From UBA10649 sp963755335 (lineage in GTDB: Bacteria; Actinomycetota; Actinomycetes; S36-B12), in the NCBI GenBank assembly GCA_963755335.1, contig CAVWJW010000003.1, forward strand, positions 85,296 through 149,295: a stretch of DNA of 64,000 bases. The letters run 5' to 3'. Position numbers and translations under genes: made by a program. The notes below the pieces were generated by a model, which saw only the letters and a program-made list of their open reading frames with translations, was not told where the DNA came from and searched no databases. This document shows positions 8,771 to 18,344 of this stretch, piece by piece. Position 1 is the stretch's first letter. Every line of letters starts with the position of its first letter.

Positions 8771-9510
8771 TGGTGCAGCCCGCACTCGTTCTTGGGGATG
8801 CCGCGCCAGCGGCCGGACCGCGGGTCATCGCCCTCGGCAACCGGGTGCGTGCACGGGGCGCAGCCGACCGACGGATAGCCCTGGTACATCAACGGGTTGA
8901 CGACGGTGTCGTTGGTCAGCGTGTACTCCAGGCACTGCTCGTTCGTCCAGTGCAGGATCGGCGCGATCTTGATGACGCCGCGCTTCTCGTCGAACGACAC
9001 GACGGGAGTGCCCTCGCGGTGCGGCGCCGTGGCGATCCGCATGCCGGTGATCCACGCGTCGTAGCCGAGGAGCATCTCCTCCATCGGCTCGACCTTGCGC
9101 AGCTTGCAGCACAGGTCGGGGTTGGTGCGCCACAGCTCGGGGCCGTACTCGGCGTCCTGCTCGGCGACCGTCTGCCGCGGGGTGACGTCGATGATCGTCA
9201 GCCCGAAGCGACCCGCGAGGTCGTTGCGGGTCTGGATGGTCTCCTCGAAGTGGTAGCCGGTGTCGAGGAAGATCACCGGGATGTCCGGTGCCACCGTGTG
9301 GACGAGGTGCGCGATGTTGGTGTTCGCCATCGACTGGCTGATCAGCACGCGCGGGCCGAACATCTGCCACGCCCATGCGATGACCTCCTGCGGGCTGGCG
9401 TCAGCCAGCTCGACGGCCGCCTTCTCGGCGATCGCGCGCAGGTCGTCGGCCGACAGCCGCTCGCCCGTCTCGGACGCGTAGTCCAGGCCCTGGGACACGG
9501 GAGGATTCAT
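8767..9510 (-). CDS. cysH: Phosphoadenylyl/adenylyl-sulfate reductase
   Basis: A 247-residue reductase of activated sulfate. It carries a complete set of iron-sulfur cysteines (Cys134-Cys135 in DLCCKLRKVEP and Cys217/Cys220 in VGCAPC), which marks the 4Fe-4S, APS-using type. The catalytic C-terminal motif is ECGLHQ (Cys243). The PP-loop region LISQSMANTNIAHL is present. It reduces APS with thioredoxin to sulfite, the substrate of the sulfite reductase immediately upstream; the genes overlap by 4 bases at both ends (with sir and the siroheme synthase), so translation is probably coupled. Confidence 0.93.
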   Translation of the reverse strand: MNPPVSQGLDYASETGERLSADDLRAIAEKAAVELADASPQEVIAWAWQMFGPRVLISQSMANTNIAHLVHTVAPDIPVIFLDTGYHFEETIQTRNDLAGRFGLTIIDVTPRQTVAEQDAEYGPELWRTNPDLCCKLRKVEPMEEMLLGYDAWITGMRIATAPHREGTPVVSFDEKRGVIKIAPILHWTNEQCLEYTLTNDTVVNPLMYQGYPSVGCAPCTHPVAEGDDPRSGRWRGIPKNECGLHQ

Positions 9511-11180
9511 GACAGCACCGCCTCATCTGCTCGAACGACCCACTCACTGAAGGTCTCGTCGTCGTCGCGCTCGGCGACGAACGTCCGGACCAGCTTCTCG
9601 ATGTAGTCCGGGAGGTCATCGGCCGGCAGCCGAAGGCCCTTGACGGACTTGCCGAAGCCCGCCTCCTGGCCGAGCTTGCCGCCCAGGTGAACCTGGAAGC
9701 CCTCGACGTCGTTGCCGTCCTTGTCGAGCGCGCGGATGCCCTTGAGGCCGATGTCGGCGACCTGGATGCGCGCGCACGAGTTGGGGCAGCCGTTGACGTG
9801 GACGGCCAGTGGCAGCTCGTACTCCGGCAGCCGAGCCTCGAGCGTGCTGATGAGGTCCGCGGCGCGCGCCTTGGTCTCGACGATGGCGAGCTTGCAGTAC
9901 TCGACGCCCGTGCAGGCCATCGTGTTGCGGCGGAAGGGGGAGGGCGCGTTGACCTCGAGCCCGATCTCCATCAGTCCTGCTACGAGCTTCTCGACGCGGT
10001 CGGACGCGACATCGAGCACGACCACCTTCTGCTCGGGCGTGAGGCGGACGCGGTCCGAGCCGGCCCGTTCGGCCATGTTCGCCAGCGCCGTCAGCCGGGT
10101 GCCGGACAGGCGTCCGACGACCGGGGCGGCGCCGACGTAGTGCCGTCCGTCCTGCTGCGGGTGGACGCCCACGTGGTCGCGTCGTCCGTCGACGGGGCCG
10201 GACGGGGCCGGGCCGTCGAGAAGCGGCTTCGCGAGGTACTCGGTCTCCAGCACCCGGCGGAACGTCTCGGCGCCCCAGTCCTGGACGAGGAACTTCAGCC
10301 GGGCCTTGGTGCGCAGGCGGCGGTAGCCGTAGTCGCGGAAGATGCCGATGACCCCGGCCCAGACGTCGGGGACCTCCTCGATGGGGACCCACGCGCCCAG
10401 TCGCACGGCCAGGTGCGGGTTCGTCGACAGTCCGCCGCCGACCCACACGTCGAAGCCGGGACCGTGCTCGGGATGCACGACGCCGACGAACGAGACGTCG
10501 TTGATCTCGTGCGCGACATCGAGGCGGGGGGAGCCGCTGATCGCGGTCTTGAACTTCCGCGGGAGGTTGGAGTAGGCCGGGTCGAGCAGGTGGCGTCGCA
10601 GGATCTCGTCGATCGCCGGCGTGCCGTCGATGATCTCGTCGAGCCCGACGCCCGCGACCGGCGAGCCGAGGATGACGCGGGGCACGTCGCCGCACGCCTC
10701 GGCGGACGAGAGCCCGACGGTCTCGAGACGGCGCCAGATCTCCGGGACGTCCTCGATGCGGATCCAGTGCAGCTGGATGTTCTGGCGGTCGCTGATGTCG
10801 GCGGTGTCGCGCCCGAACTCCGTGGAGATGGTGGCGATCGTGCGGAGCTGGGCCAGAGACAGACGGCCGCCGTCGGAGCGCACGCGCATCATGAAGTACT
10901 CGTCCTCGAGCTCCTCCGGCTCGAGGTTGGCGGTCTTGCCGCCGTCGATGCCGGGCTTGCGCTGGGTGTACAGGCCCCACCAGCGCAGTCGGCCGGTGAG
11001 GTCCGAGCGCGGGATGGAGGAGAAGCCGCCCTGGGCGTAGATCGTCTCGACCCGCTCCCGCACGTTGAGGCCGTCGTCCTCGACCTTCATCGCCTCGTTG
11101 GGGTTCAGGGCCGTGCGATCGCCGGCCGCCCACTGGCCCTGACCGGGCTTGAGGGGGGCGCTGCTCGGATTGTCCGACAT
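9507..11180 (-). CDS. sir: Ferredoxin-dependent sulfite reductase (siroheme, 4Fe-4S)
   Basis: A 557-residue enzyme reducing sulfite to sulfide with six electrons from ferredoxin. The siroheme-4Fe-4S cysteines are all present: ACTGVEYCK (Cys423, Cys429) and NGCPNSC (Cys465, Cys469). Two nitrite/sulfite reductase half-domains repeat, and the Arg-rich siroheme-binding stretch includes SDRQNIQLHWIRIEDVP. It closely resembles mycobacterial SirA/NirA; sulfite rather than nitrite is supported by the adjacent cysH and siroheme genes. First large gene of the operon, with a leader peptide and hairpin upstream. ATG start with AAGGAA about 6 bases before. Confidence 0.92.
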   Translation of the reverse strand: MSDNPSSAPLKPGQGQWAAGDRTALNPNEAMKVEDDGLNVRERVETIYAQGGFSSIPRSDLTGRLRWWGLYTQRKPGIDGGKTANLEPEELEDEYFMMRVRSDGGRLSLAQLRTIATISTEFGRDTADISDRQNIQLHWIRIEDVPEIWRRLETVGLSSAEACGDVPRVILGSPVAGVGLDEIIDGTPAIDEILRRHLLDPAYSNLPRKFKTAISGSPRLDVAHEINDVSFVGVVHPEHGPGFDVWVGGGLSTNPHLAVRLGAWVPIEEVPDVWAGVIGIFRDYGYRRLRTKARLKFLVQDWGAETFRRVLETEYLAKPLLDGPAPSGPVDGRRDHVGVHPQQDGRHYVGAAPVVGRLSGTRLTALANMAERAGSDRVRLTPEQKVVVLDVASDRVEKLVAGLMEIGLEVNAPSPFRRNTMACTGVEYCKLAIVETKARAADLISTLEARLPEYELPLAVHVNGCPNSCARIQVADIGLKGIRALDKDGNDVEGFQVHLGGKLGQEAGFGKSVKGLRLPADDLPDYIEKLVRTFVAERDDDETFSEWVVRADEAVLS

Positions 11181-11205
11181 AGATTCCTTGCCTAGAGAGT
11201 TGGTA

Positions 11206-11264
11206 GAAAAACGACCCGAATAGTCGAAGGGCCGCCTCGAAGGAGGCGGCCAGGACGGGTTGGG
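11206..11264 (-). promoter_or_regulatory. Attenuator-like hairpin before sir
   Basis: On the minus strand a perfect 9-bp hairpin (GGCCGCCTC/GAGGCGGCC, 11230-11251) is enclosed by a second complementary pair (ACCCG...CGGGT). It is followed at 11206-11213 by a T-rich run, GTTTTTCT. It lies between the leader peptide stop and the sir RBS, the place expected for a transcription attenuator controlled by leader translation. Confidence 0.55.
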
Positions 11265-11274
11265 GGTGATTCGC

Positions 11275-11352
11275 CTAGCGACAGGCCATGACGCCCACGC
11301 GCATCAGATCGACATGGAAGCGGCGGGTGAGGCCGGTCGACTGTGCGGGCAT
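11275..11352 (-). CDS. Cysteine-type leader peptide of the sulfate assimilation operon
   Basis: A 25-residue open frame, MPAQSTGLTRRFHVDLMRVG then VMACR and stop, 95 bases upstream of sir. The core TRRxHVDLxRV...C matches the short putative leader peptides placed before sulfur-metabolism genes in many actinobacteria. Mycobacterial relatives with cysteine codons act as cysteine-responsive attenuators. Here a single Cys codon lies next to last. The inferred role is to sense charged tRNA-Cys during its own translation. The RBS is weak and the peptide may be translated from a leaderless or short-leader transcript. Confidence 0.65.
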   Translation of the reverse strand: MPAQSTGLTRRFHVDLMRVGVMACR

Positions 11353-11947
11353 GGCGGGAAACCTACGAGACAAAGCGGACAGCCTCGCCAGGGGGTCCCT
11401 CACGTGCAAACGGTTCGCAGGTGGCTCGTCGTCGTGGGACGTCGTCGGGATCTGAACGAGAGCAATGCGTGAGGACGGAACCTAGCGTGACGAACCTAGC
11501 CCGGAAAGAGGGTTCACCATGTCACAGCCCGACCCGACCCCGTCGGTCGCAGCCCGCGGCCATCAATGGGGCGCGGAACGACCTCTCGTGCAGTGGCGTA
11601 GATCAGCAGGGCGTCTCCCTTCGCCCACGCCCTGGGTTCGAGAACGGCCTCGACGGCCTCCGCCCCTCCTGCGGCGGTTCCGCCCTCGGTAGGGGCGTCT
11701 GCGGGGCAGCCGGGCGTCGAGGCCGGTCCAGAGGTGGTCGACGATCCTTCGACCAAGCCCGTTCCCCATTTGGGAGCCGCTGGCGACGTACCCGGCCGGA
11801 ACCAAGGCCGTCTGACGTAGTTCGTCCACAGCCGGGCCAGCGGCGGGTCGCCATGCACAACGCCGCCGCCACGGCCAGCGGCGCCGTGGCGTGGCGCGCA
11901 GAGTGCTCGGCAGCCGGGTCCGCCCCGGGGCACATCGGGAGTTGAGC
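11353..11947. other. Unassigned stretch between the leader peptide and ssb
   Basis: Nearly 600 bases without a gene that can be supported. Long open frames exist on both strands but are compositionally shadow-like (Arg/Pro/Gly-rich, no domain). Two direct repeats of GAACCTAGC (11478-11486 and 11492-11500) lie 126-148 bases upstream of the leader peptide start and may belong to its promoter region. Confidence 0.4.
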
Positions 11948-12439
11948 ATGAACGACATCACGTTCACCGTGATCGGCAACCTGGTCACCGACGTCGAGCT
12001 GAGGTTCACGAAGTCCGGAGATCCGGTGGCGTCATTCCGCGTCGCCACCACCGTGCGGCGGTTCGACAAGGGCCTTGGCCGGTGGGTCGACGGGGACACC
12101 CACTACTTCAGCGTCAGCTGCTGGCGGTCCCTTGCCTCGAACGTCGTGCAGAGCCTGGCGAAGGGCATGCCCGTCATCGTCTCGGGCCGCTTGCGCAGCC
12201 GAGAGGTCGAGCGACCGTGCGGCGAGACCAGCCATACCGTCCGGTACTACGACATCGAGGCCATCGCCGCGGGCCCGGACCTCGCGCGGGGCGTTGCAGC
12301 CTTCACGCGGGTCAAGCGGGAGGCCGTCGTCGAGAGCGAGCGTCGTGCCCTGGCCGATGCCCTCGCCGAGGCGGGGCTGAGCAACGACGAGACCGTCGAC
12401 CTCGAGACCGGCGAGGTGCTGCAGGCTCCTGCGGCGTAG
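11948..12439 (+). CDS. ssb: Single-stranded DNA-binding protein (accessory paralogue)
   Basis: A 163-residue OB-fold protein. MNDITFTVIGNLVTDVELRF, the GDPVASFRVAT segment, the WVDGDTHYFSVSCWR strand and GMPVIVSGRLRSR are all diagnostic of bacterial SSB. It lacks the acidic DDDIPF-type tip that recruits partner proteins in the main SSB and ends instead DLETGEVLQAPAA. It is therefore more likely a secondary, competence- or repair-type SSB. ATG at 11948 matches the family start. Confidence 0.88.
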   Translation: MNDITFTVIGNLVTDVELRFTKSGDPVASFRVATTVRRFDKGLGRWVDGDTHYFSVSCWRSLASNVVQSLAKGMPVIVSGRLRSREVERPCGETSHTVRYYDIEAIAAGPDLARGVAAFTRVKREAVVESERRALADALAEAGLSNDETVDLETGEVLQAPAA

Positions 12440-12561
12440 CGATCCTGTCCGGTCAACAGCCGTACATGGGGCGTCGCCGCCGGAGCATGGCGGCCGGCTG
12501 CTTCCTACTCTGGAAGTGCCGGCTCAGGTCGGGCCGGGACAGGCCCTCGAGAGGGGGCACG

Positions 12562-13164
12562 ATGATGCGCATTTCTCGATTACTGATCCTCATCGGTGCC
12601 GCAGCCCTCACCCTCGCCATTCCTGCGTCGGCCGCCGTGGCCGCCGACGCAACAGGGTGCTCCGGCTCCGTGGTCTCGATGAACGCGGCAGGTGACACGT
12701 TGGGCACCGCGCAGGCGCCTGGCGCCGGGGGCACCCAGGCCGATCCGCTGCCGATCGACACCGCTGGCAAGGTGGCCTGGAAGGGCAGCACCGACTCCGT
12801 CATCACCGACGCGGAGTGGAAGGTCACGATCGCCGGTGCCAGCTTCCTGTCGGGCACGTTCGCGAACACCGACGCCCTGACCAGCTCCGAGGGCGTGCAG
12901 GACATGTCCGCCGTTCCCGGGCTGCTCGGCAGGACCCTCACCGACCGCATGAAGGTCCATGTCGAAGGCCAGATCACCGGCACGGGCGGCTCGTGCGCCG
13001 CTGATGGATACGTCACCGGCGTGACCCCGCCTCTGCAGTCTCCGGTGCTCTGGGCCGGGGGCGTCGTGGGTGCGATCGGCGTGGCGATGGGCATCGGCGT
13101 CCTCGCCGGAACCAAGGCGGCCGCCGCGACGACCGTCGCCTCAGGGGGAGGAGTAGCGGCATGA
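12562..13164 (+). CDS. Exported membrane-anchored protein of unknown function
   Basis: A 200-residue protein with a clear signal peptide (MMRISRLLILIGAAALTL..., cleavage near AVAAD), an extracellular domain with three cysteines, and one C-terminal membrane segment (LWAGGVVGAIGVAMGIGVLA). It starts after GAGGGGG; an ATG one codon later is equally possible. Its stop overlaps the start of the next gene by four bases, so the pair is probably translationally coupled. No family recognised. Confidence 0.6.
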   Translation: MMRISRLLILIGAAALTLAIPASAAVAADATGCSGSVVSMNAAGDTLGTAQAPGAGGTQADPLPIDTAGKVAWKGSTDSVITDAEWKVTIAGASFLSGTFANTDALTSSEGVQDMSAVPGLLGRTLTDRMKVHVEGQITGTGGSCAADGYVTGVTPPLQSPVLWAGGVVGAIGVAMGIGVLAGTKAAAATTVASGGGVAA

Positions 13165-13355
13165 CTGCGAAGGTTCGTCGTCGACCCGTGCTCGGATTCT
13201 TCGCCGGGCTGCTCTTCGGATTCGGGCTGGCGCTCATCCTGTTCTCGTTCGGGATCCTCGAGGTCACCGTGATGTGGCTGGCGATCCTGACCGTCGGGAT
13301 GGCCATCCTCGGGATCGTCCTGGCGTATGCCGCTCCGGCGCGGGGGCGCACGTAG
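13161..13355 (+). CDS. Small two-helix membrane protein
   Basis: A 64-residue protein with two strongly hydrophobic segments (VLGFFAGLLFGFGLALILFS and VTVMWLAILTVGMAILGIVL) and basic ends. The ATG overlaps the upstream stop (ATGA), linking it to the exported membrane-anchored protein; the two products may form a membrane complex. No known family. Confidence 0.6.
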   Translation: MTAKVRRRPVLGFFAGLLFGFGLALILFSFGILEVTVMWLAILTVGMAILGIVLAYAAPARGRT

Positions 13356-13419
13356 CGGTGCGGCGTGCGGGAAGTGGCCTGGTGGGGAGCCACGACGCTC
13401 CCCACTAGGCTCCGTGCTC

Positions 13420-15119
<1,700 letters not shown>

Positions 15120-15125
15120 GCCGTC

Positions 15126-15542
15126 ATGACCGACGGCGAGCGCGTCCTGCGCGTCCCGGTGTATCGCAGGTTCAGCGACCTCGATCCGCTGGGACACGTC
15201 AACAACGTCGTGTTCCACGACTACCTGCAGGAGGCCCGCATGGGTCTCGTGCGCGACATCGCGATGGTCCGCAACGACCAGTACGCGCAGGTGGTCGTCA
15301 AGCAGGAGATCAACCACCGCAAGCCCCTGATGCTGTCGCCGGAGCCGATCATCATCGAGACCTGGCTGACGCAGCTGGGCAACTCGTCGTACACGATCGC
15401 CTACCGGGTGCTGGACGAGGTGGGCGACGTCGCGGCGACTGCGTCCTCGGTGATGGCCGTCGTCGATCCCGTGACCAACCGGCCGATCAGGATGAGCCCG
15501 CAGCTGCGCGAGCTCCTGACAGGGCTCAACCACGCCGAGTGA
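15126..15542 (+). CDS. Acyl-CoA thioesterase (hotdog fold, 4HBT family)
   Basis: A 138-residue single hotdog domain. The FSDLDPLGHVNNVVFHDYLQEAR segment (residues about 15-37) is the signature of 4-hydroxybenzoyl-CoA-thioesterase-like enzymes, with the catalytic Asp in DPLGHVNN. It hydrolyses acyl-CoA thioesters; the acyl chain is unknown. It starts 6 bases after ettA stops and is probably co-transcribed with it. Confidence 0.85.
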   Translation: MTDGERVLRVPVYRRFSDLDPLGHVNNVVFHDYLQEARMGLVRDIAMVRNDQYAQVVVKQEINHRKPLMLSPEPIIIETWLTQLGNSSYTIAYRVLDEVGDVAATASSVMAVVDPVTNRPIRMSPQLRELLTGLNHAE

Positions 15543-15552
15543 GGTTGCGGGG

Positions 15553-16236
15553 ATGTCCCCGCCCCCGGACACTAGGGCTGTGACCATCAGCCTCGCCGAG
15601 CCCGAGGCGAAGGCCCTCGAGTCGTTCTGCCGCCGCCAGTTGAGCTGGGACGGTGCCCTCCTGGCCCGACTGGTCACCTCCGAGCGCGCCGTGGGCATGT
15701 TCACCACCCCACCGCTCGGCGTCCTGGTCTTCGTGGCGGTGCCCCTGGCCGAGTCGGACGGCCCGCGGGCCGATCGCATGGTCCGGCTGGGGGACTGGGC
15801 CGACCTGCTGGCCGCCAGCGGTGGACGAGACATCGACATCACCGGCCTCGCCGAGGTCGTGCCGCCCGTGACGGCCGGACCGAGCCTGCGCGACCTGCCG
15901 CCCTCGGACGGCTGGCAGGTCCCGATGCACGCCGTCTCCGGCGACCTCGTGCCCCTCGTCCAGAAGGCGACCGAGGAGTTCGACGTCCGCGCCGCCGGCC
16001 AGCCCGCGCTCATCCAGCAGAACATCGCCGACGACATCTGGGAGCGTCCCGTCTGGGCGGCCCTGCCGATGCGGACGCTGCACGCGGCCCGGCAGCTCGG
16101 CATGCTCAGCGCGGATCGCACCAAGGTGACCGCGTCCAGCTGCGGATCGTGGAAGCGCCTCAGCACTCCCCGCGGCCAGGTGTTCGTGCCGTCGTCGGGC
16201 CCCGCGGCCCGGCTGTCGCTGCGGATCGTGGGCTGA
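15553..16236 (+). CDS. Conserved actinobacterial protein of unknown function
   Basis: A 227-residue soluble protein. No catalytic motif is recognised. The opening (TISLAEPEAKALESFCRRQL) and a central PPLGVLVFVAVPLAE strand suggest an alpha/beta fold. It begins 10 bases after the thioesterase gene and forms the end of the ettA-thioesterase unit, facing the alpha-glucosidase gene tail to tail. A GTG at 15580 is an alternative start. Confidence 0.55.
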   Translation: MSPPPDTRAVTISLAEPEAKALESFCRRQLSWDGALLARLVTSERAVGMFTTPPLGVLVFVAVPLAESDGPRADRMVRLGDWADLLAASGGRDIDITGLAEVVPPVTAGPSLRDLPPSDGWQVPMHAVSGDLVPLVQKATEEFDVRAAGQPALIQQNIADDIWERPVWAALPMRTLHAARQLGMLSADRTKVTASSCGSWKRLSTPRGQVFVPSSGPAARLSLRIVG

Positions 16237-16239
16237 CGC

Positions 16240-17901
16240 TCAGCCCTGGAGCCACACCGCCGTCTCGGCGCCGATCGCGATGCGGTCCCCGTCGTCAGTG
16301 CTCATCGCAGCGACGTCCTGTCCGGAGGCGACCAGGAAGTCGGTACCCCACTCGACCGGAAGTCGCGCGATCCCGGTGCCCAGGTTGAGTGCGCAGATCA
16401 CCGAGGAACCGTCAGGAGCGGAGCGGCGGAACGCCAGCACCGTGCCGTCATCGCACAGCCACTGCAGCGGCCCCTCGCCGAGCGACGCCTCGGCGCGGCG
16501 GATGCGCAGGGCAAGACGGTAGAGCTCGAGGGTGGAGTCCTCGACCTTGCGCTCGGCGTCGACGGACAGCTGCGCCCAGCCGGCCGGCTGCGGCAGCCAC
16601 GACGCGGCGCCGGAGCTGAAGCCGAAGGACGGACTCGATCCCGACCAGGGGATCGGCACGCGGCAGCCGTCGCGGGTGCCGTCCGTGCCGCCGCTGCGAA
16701 GCCAGGCCGGATCCTGCCGCACCTCGGGGGCCAGGTCGACGACCTCGAACAGGCCGAGCTCCTCGCCCTGGTACAGGTACATGGAGCCCGGCAGCGCCAG
16801 CGTGAACAGTGTTGCCGCCCGCGCCCGCAGCAGGCCGCGCTCGAGGTCGCGGACGCCGTCCTCGTCGATCGGTGCCATGCGGGTGCGATGCCGCACGACG
16901 TCGTGGTTGGACAGCACCCAGGTCGGGGGCGCGTCCACCTTGGCGTGGTTGGCGATGGTCTCGTCGATGGACGTGCGCATCTTCGCGGCGTCCCAGCCCG
17001 CCTCGAGGTAGGCGAAGTTGAACGACGTGTGCAGCTCGTCGGGCCGCTGGTAGCGGGCCAGGCGCTCCGCGTTCGGCACCCAGGTCTCGCCGCAGAACAC
17101 GCGGGGCGGGTCGTACTCGTCGGCGACCTTGCGCCACTCGCGGTAGATGTCATGCACGCCGTCCTGGTCCCAGAACGGGGCATGCGCGCTGTCCTCGAGG
17201 ATCGACCCGGACTCGGACTTCTTCACGTAGTCGTAGTCGGGAAGGCCCTCCTCCTTCACCAGTCCGTGCGCCACGTCGATGCGGAAGCCGTCGATGCCCC
17301 GGTCGAACCAGAAGCGAAGGGTGTCGATGAACTCCTGGTGCACGTCGGGGTTGTCCCAGTTGACGTCCGGCTGGGTGGGGTCGAACAGGTGGAGGTACCA
17401 GTAGCCCGTGGGTGAGCCGTCGGCGTGGCGGATGGCCGACCAGCCGCTTCCGTGGAAGACGCTGCGCCAGTTGTTGGGCGGGGTCTCGTGATCCTCGCCG
17501 CGGCCCTCGCGGACGACGTAGCGGTCCCACGCGGGCGAGCCCGGCTCGGTGGCCAGCGCCTCCTTGAACCAGCGGTGCTCACTGCTGGTGTGGTTCGGGA
17601 CGATGTCCATGAGGATGCGGATGCTGCGCTCGTGCGCCTGGCTGATCAGCGTGTCGACGTCGTCGAGCGTTCCCAGCCGCGGGTCGATCGAGCGGTAGTC
17701 CTCGACGTCGTAGCCGCCGTCGTTGAGCGGTGACGTGTAGAACGGCGAGATCCAGATCGCATCGACGCCGAGGTCGGCGAGGTAGTCGAGGCGCGTGATG
17801 AGACCGGGGATGTCGCCCATGCCGTCGCCGTCACTGTCGGCGAAGGAGCGCGGGTAGACCTGGTAGACCACGGCGTGCCGCCACCACTCACCGCCGCTCA
17901 T
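16240..17901 (-). CDS. Alpha-glucosidase, GH13 family
   Basis: A 553-residue cytosolic alpha-amylase-superfamily enzyme of the oligo-1,6-glucosidase/maltase type. All conserved regions are present: YPRSFADSDGDGMGD (15-30), DIVPNHTS (99-106), GFRIDVAHG with nucleophile Asp209, FCGETWV with acid/base Glu272, and LSNHDVVRH with Asp334. It hydrolyses terminal alpha-glucosidic bonds of maltose-like sugars. Its ATG overlaps the globin stop (ATGA). A separate amylomaltase gene 6 kb away suggests maltodextrin or glycogen turnover, but the genes are not in one operon. Confidence 0.9.
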   Translation of the reverse strand: MSGGEWWRHAVVYQVYPRSFADSDGDGMGDIPGLITRLDYLADLGVDAIWISPFYTSPLNDGGYDVEDYRSIDPRLGTLDDVDTLISQAHERSIRILMDIVPNHTSSEHRWFKEALATEPGSPAWDRYVVREGRGEDHETPPNNWRSVFHGSGWSAIRHADGSPTGYWYLHLFDPTQPDVNWDNPDVHQEFIDTLRFWFDRGIDGFRIDVAHGLVKEEGLPDYDYVKKSESGSILEDSAHAPFWDQDGVHDIYREWRKVADEYDPPRVFCGETWVPNAERLARYQRPDELHTSFNFAYLEAGWDAAKMRTSIDETIANHAKVDAPPTWVLSNHDVVRHRTRMAPIDEDGVRDLERGLLRARAATLFTLALPGSMYLYQGEELGLFEVVDLAPEVRQDPAWLRSGGTDGTRDGCRVPIPWSGSSPSFGFSSGAASWLPQPAGWAQLSVDAERKVEDSTLELYRLALRIRRAEASLGEGPLQWLCDDGTVLAFRRSAPDGSSVICALNLGTGIARLPVEWGTDFLVASGQDVAAMSTDDGDRIAIGAETAVWLQG

Positions 17902-18344
17902 GAGCTCAGGTCCGTCACCGTGAAGCCGTGCGTGGTCGGCTCGTCGTCGGTGTTCTGCATGGCGAAGGCGGCGCCGAGCAGGTACTGCCACAGGGCCGAC
18001 TCATTGTCGGCGGACATGTCCTGCTCGACCATGGCGTCGTGCATGTGCCGCAGCCAGCGGTCGCGCGCGACACCGTCGATGCGGTACGGCATGTGGCGGG
18101 CGCGCAGTCGCGGGTGGCCGCGCTCGTCGTCGTAGGTCGTCGGCCCGCCCCAGTACTGCTCGAGGAACATCCGCAGCCGGCGCTCGGCCGGAGCAAGGTC
18201 GCCTTCGGGATACATCGGCCGCAGCACGTCGTCGTGCGCCACGCGCTCGTAGAACGCGTGCACGAGCGGCTCGAAGAACGCTGAGCCGCCGAACAGCTCA
18301 TACGGGGTGGTGGCTGGCCTGCCGGAGTCGTTGGGTTCGGTCAC
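17898..18344 (-). CDS. glbO: Group II truncated haemoglobin (trHbO)
   Basis: A 148-residue 2-over-2 globin. Key haem-pocket residues keep the spacing seen in Mycobacterium tuberculosis trHbO: Tyr32 (B10), Tyr45 (CD1), proximal His84 (F8) and Trp97 (G8), each displaced by nine residues. The short C-terminal acidic tail is variable. It binds O2 and probably detoxifies reactive oxygen or nitrogen species. GTG start at 18344 overlapping the upstream epimerase stop (GTGA) fixes the N-terminus. Confidence 0.92.
   Translation of the reverse strand: MTEPNDSGRPATTPYELFGGSAFFEPLVHAFYERVAHDDVLRPMYPEGDLAPAERRLRMFLEQYWGGPTTYDDERGHPRLRARHMPYRIDGVARDRWLRHMHDAMVEQDMSADNESALWQYLLGAAFAMQNTDDEPTTHGFTVTDLSS

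Noticed and set aside
9687..11195. 502-residue plus-strand open frame
   Set aside because: Antisense to sir, which has all siroheme/4Fe-4S cysteines; the plus-strand product is Asp/Val/Arg-biased with no domain.
11181..11480. SAM or cobalamin riboswitch before sir
   Set aside because: No conserved riboswitch core could be recognised; the leader peptide and terminator-like hairpin explain the region better.
11514..11933. 139-residue minus-strand frame upstream of ssb
   Set aside because: No RBS or domain, and GC-rich frames of this length are common by chance here.
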